A stretch of DNA of 6,192 nucleotides. Origin: Anaerolineales bacterium UBA1136. GTDB taxonomy: Bacteria > Chloroflexota > Anaerolineae > Anaerolineales > UBA11657. Under the pieces are notes generated by a model. It was given only the letters and a program-made list of their open reading frames with translations. It was not told where the DNA came from and ran no database searches. This document shows, piece after piece, positions 6,158 to 6,192 of the stretch. The stretch lies in the NCBI GenBank assembly GCA_002311455.1, contig DCAJ01000042.1, forward strand, positions 1-6,192, read 5' to 3'. Position 1 is the stretch's first letter. The number at the start of each line of letters is the position of its first letter. The translations under genes and the position numbers were made by a program.

Positions 6158-6192
6158 TTGCCAAGATATTTTTCTATAGTCAGAACAGATAG
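6158..6192 (+). CDS. Possible start of a third operon gene (partial)
   Basis: TTG at 6158-6160 is preceded at 7 nt by AAAGGG (6145-6150) and opens the only plus-strand frame that stays open to the window edge, reading (M)PRYFSIVRTD. It begins 4 nt after the stop of the permease fusion. In related operons the next gene commonly encodes a DUF4340 membrane-anchored protein, but eleven codons cannot show that here. Confidence 0.35.
   Translation, partial: MPRYFSIVRTD

Overview
The window is bacterial DNA, moderately AT-rich, and divides into two unlike halves that diverge from an intergenic region near 2038-2336. Nothing in it identifies the organism. TTG starts, an Arg/Ser codon mix rich in AGA/AGT, and a GldA/GldF-GldG type ABC operon fit several groups, for example marine Chloroflexota or Gammaproteobacteria. 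I do not commit to one.

Left half (1-2037, minus strand): an accessory, mobile-element-like cluster. In transcription order it holds a tyrosine recombinase (site-specific integrase), a 67-residue pentapeptide-repeat protein and a 228-residue unrecognised protein with a helix-turn-helix-like segment near its C-terminus. The integrase is broken by three frame lesions: a 7-bp tandem duplication and two homopolymer length changes. All its catalytic residues can still be read once the frames are joined. The two small genes are each preceded by a near-identical 22-bp element that places a -10-like TATAGT exactly 6 nt before the ATG. This is the layout expected for leaderless transcripts, and in the pentapeptide gene the -10 box contains the integrase stop codon. 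Positions 1-228 hold no gene I can defend.

Right half (2337-6192, plus strand): an operon encoding an ABC ATPase of the GldA type, then a 958-residue protein that fuses an ABC-2/GldF-type permease to a GldG-type extracytoplasmic module, and possibly the first codons of a third gene at the right edge. A good sigma-70-like promoter (TTGAAA, 17 bp, TAAAAT) and a Shine-Dalgarno sequence precede the ATPase. The ATPase would power the permease and the large exported domain would act outside the membrane; the substrate is unknown.

I saw no tRNA, rRNA, CRISPR array or complete insertion sequence. No completely new system is evident. The points most worth following are the duplicated leaderless-type promoter element, the young integrase pseudogene, and the internal duplication in the exported half of the fusion protein.
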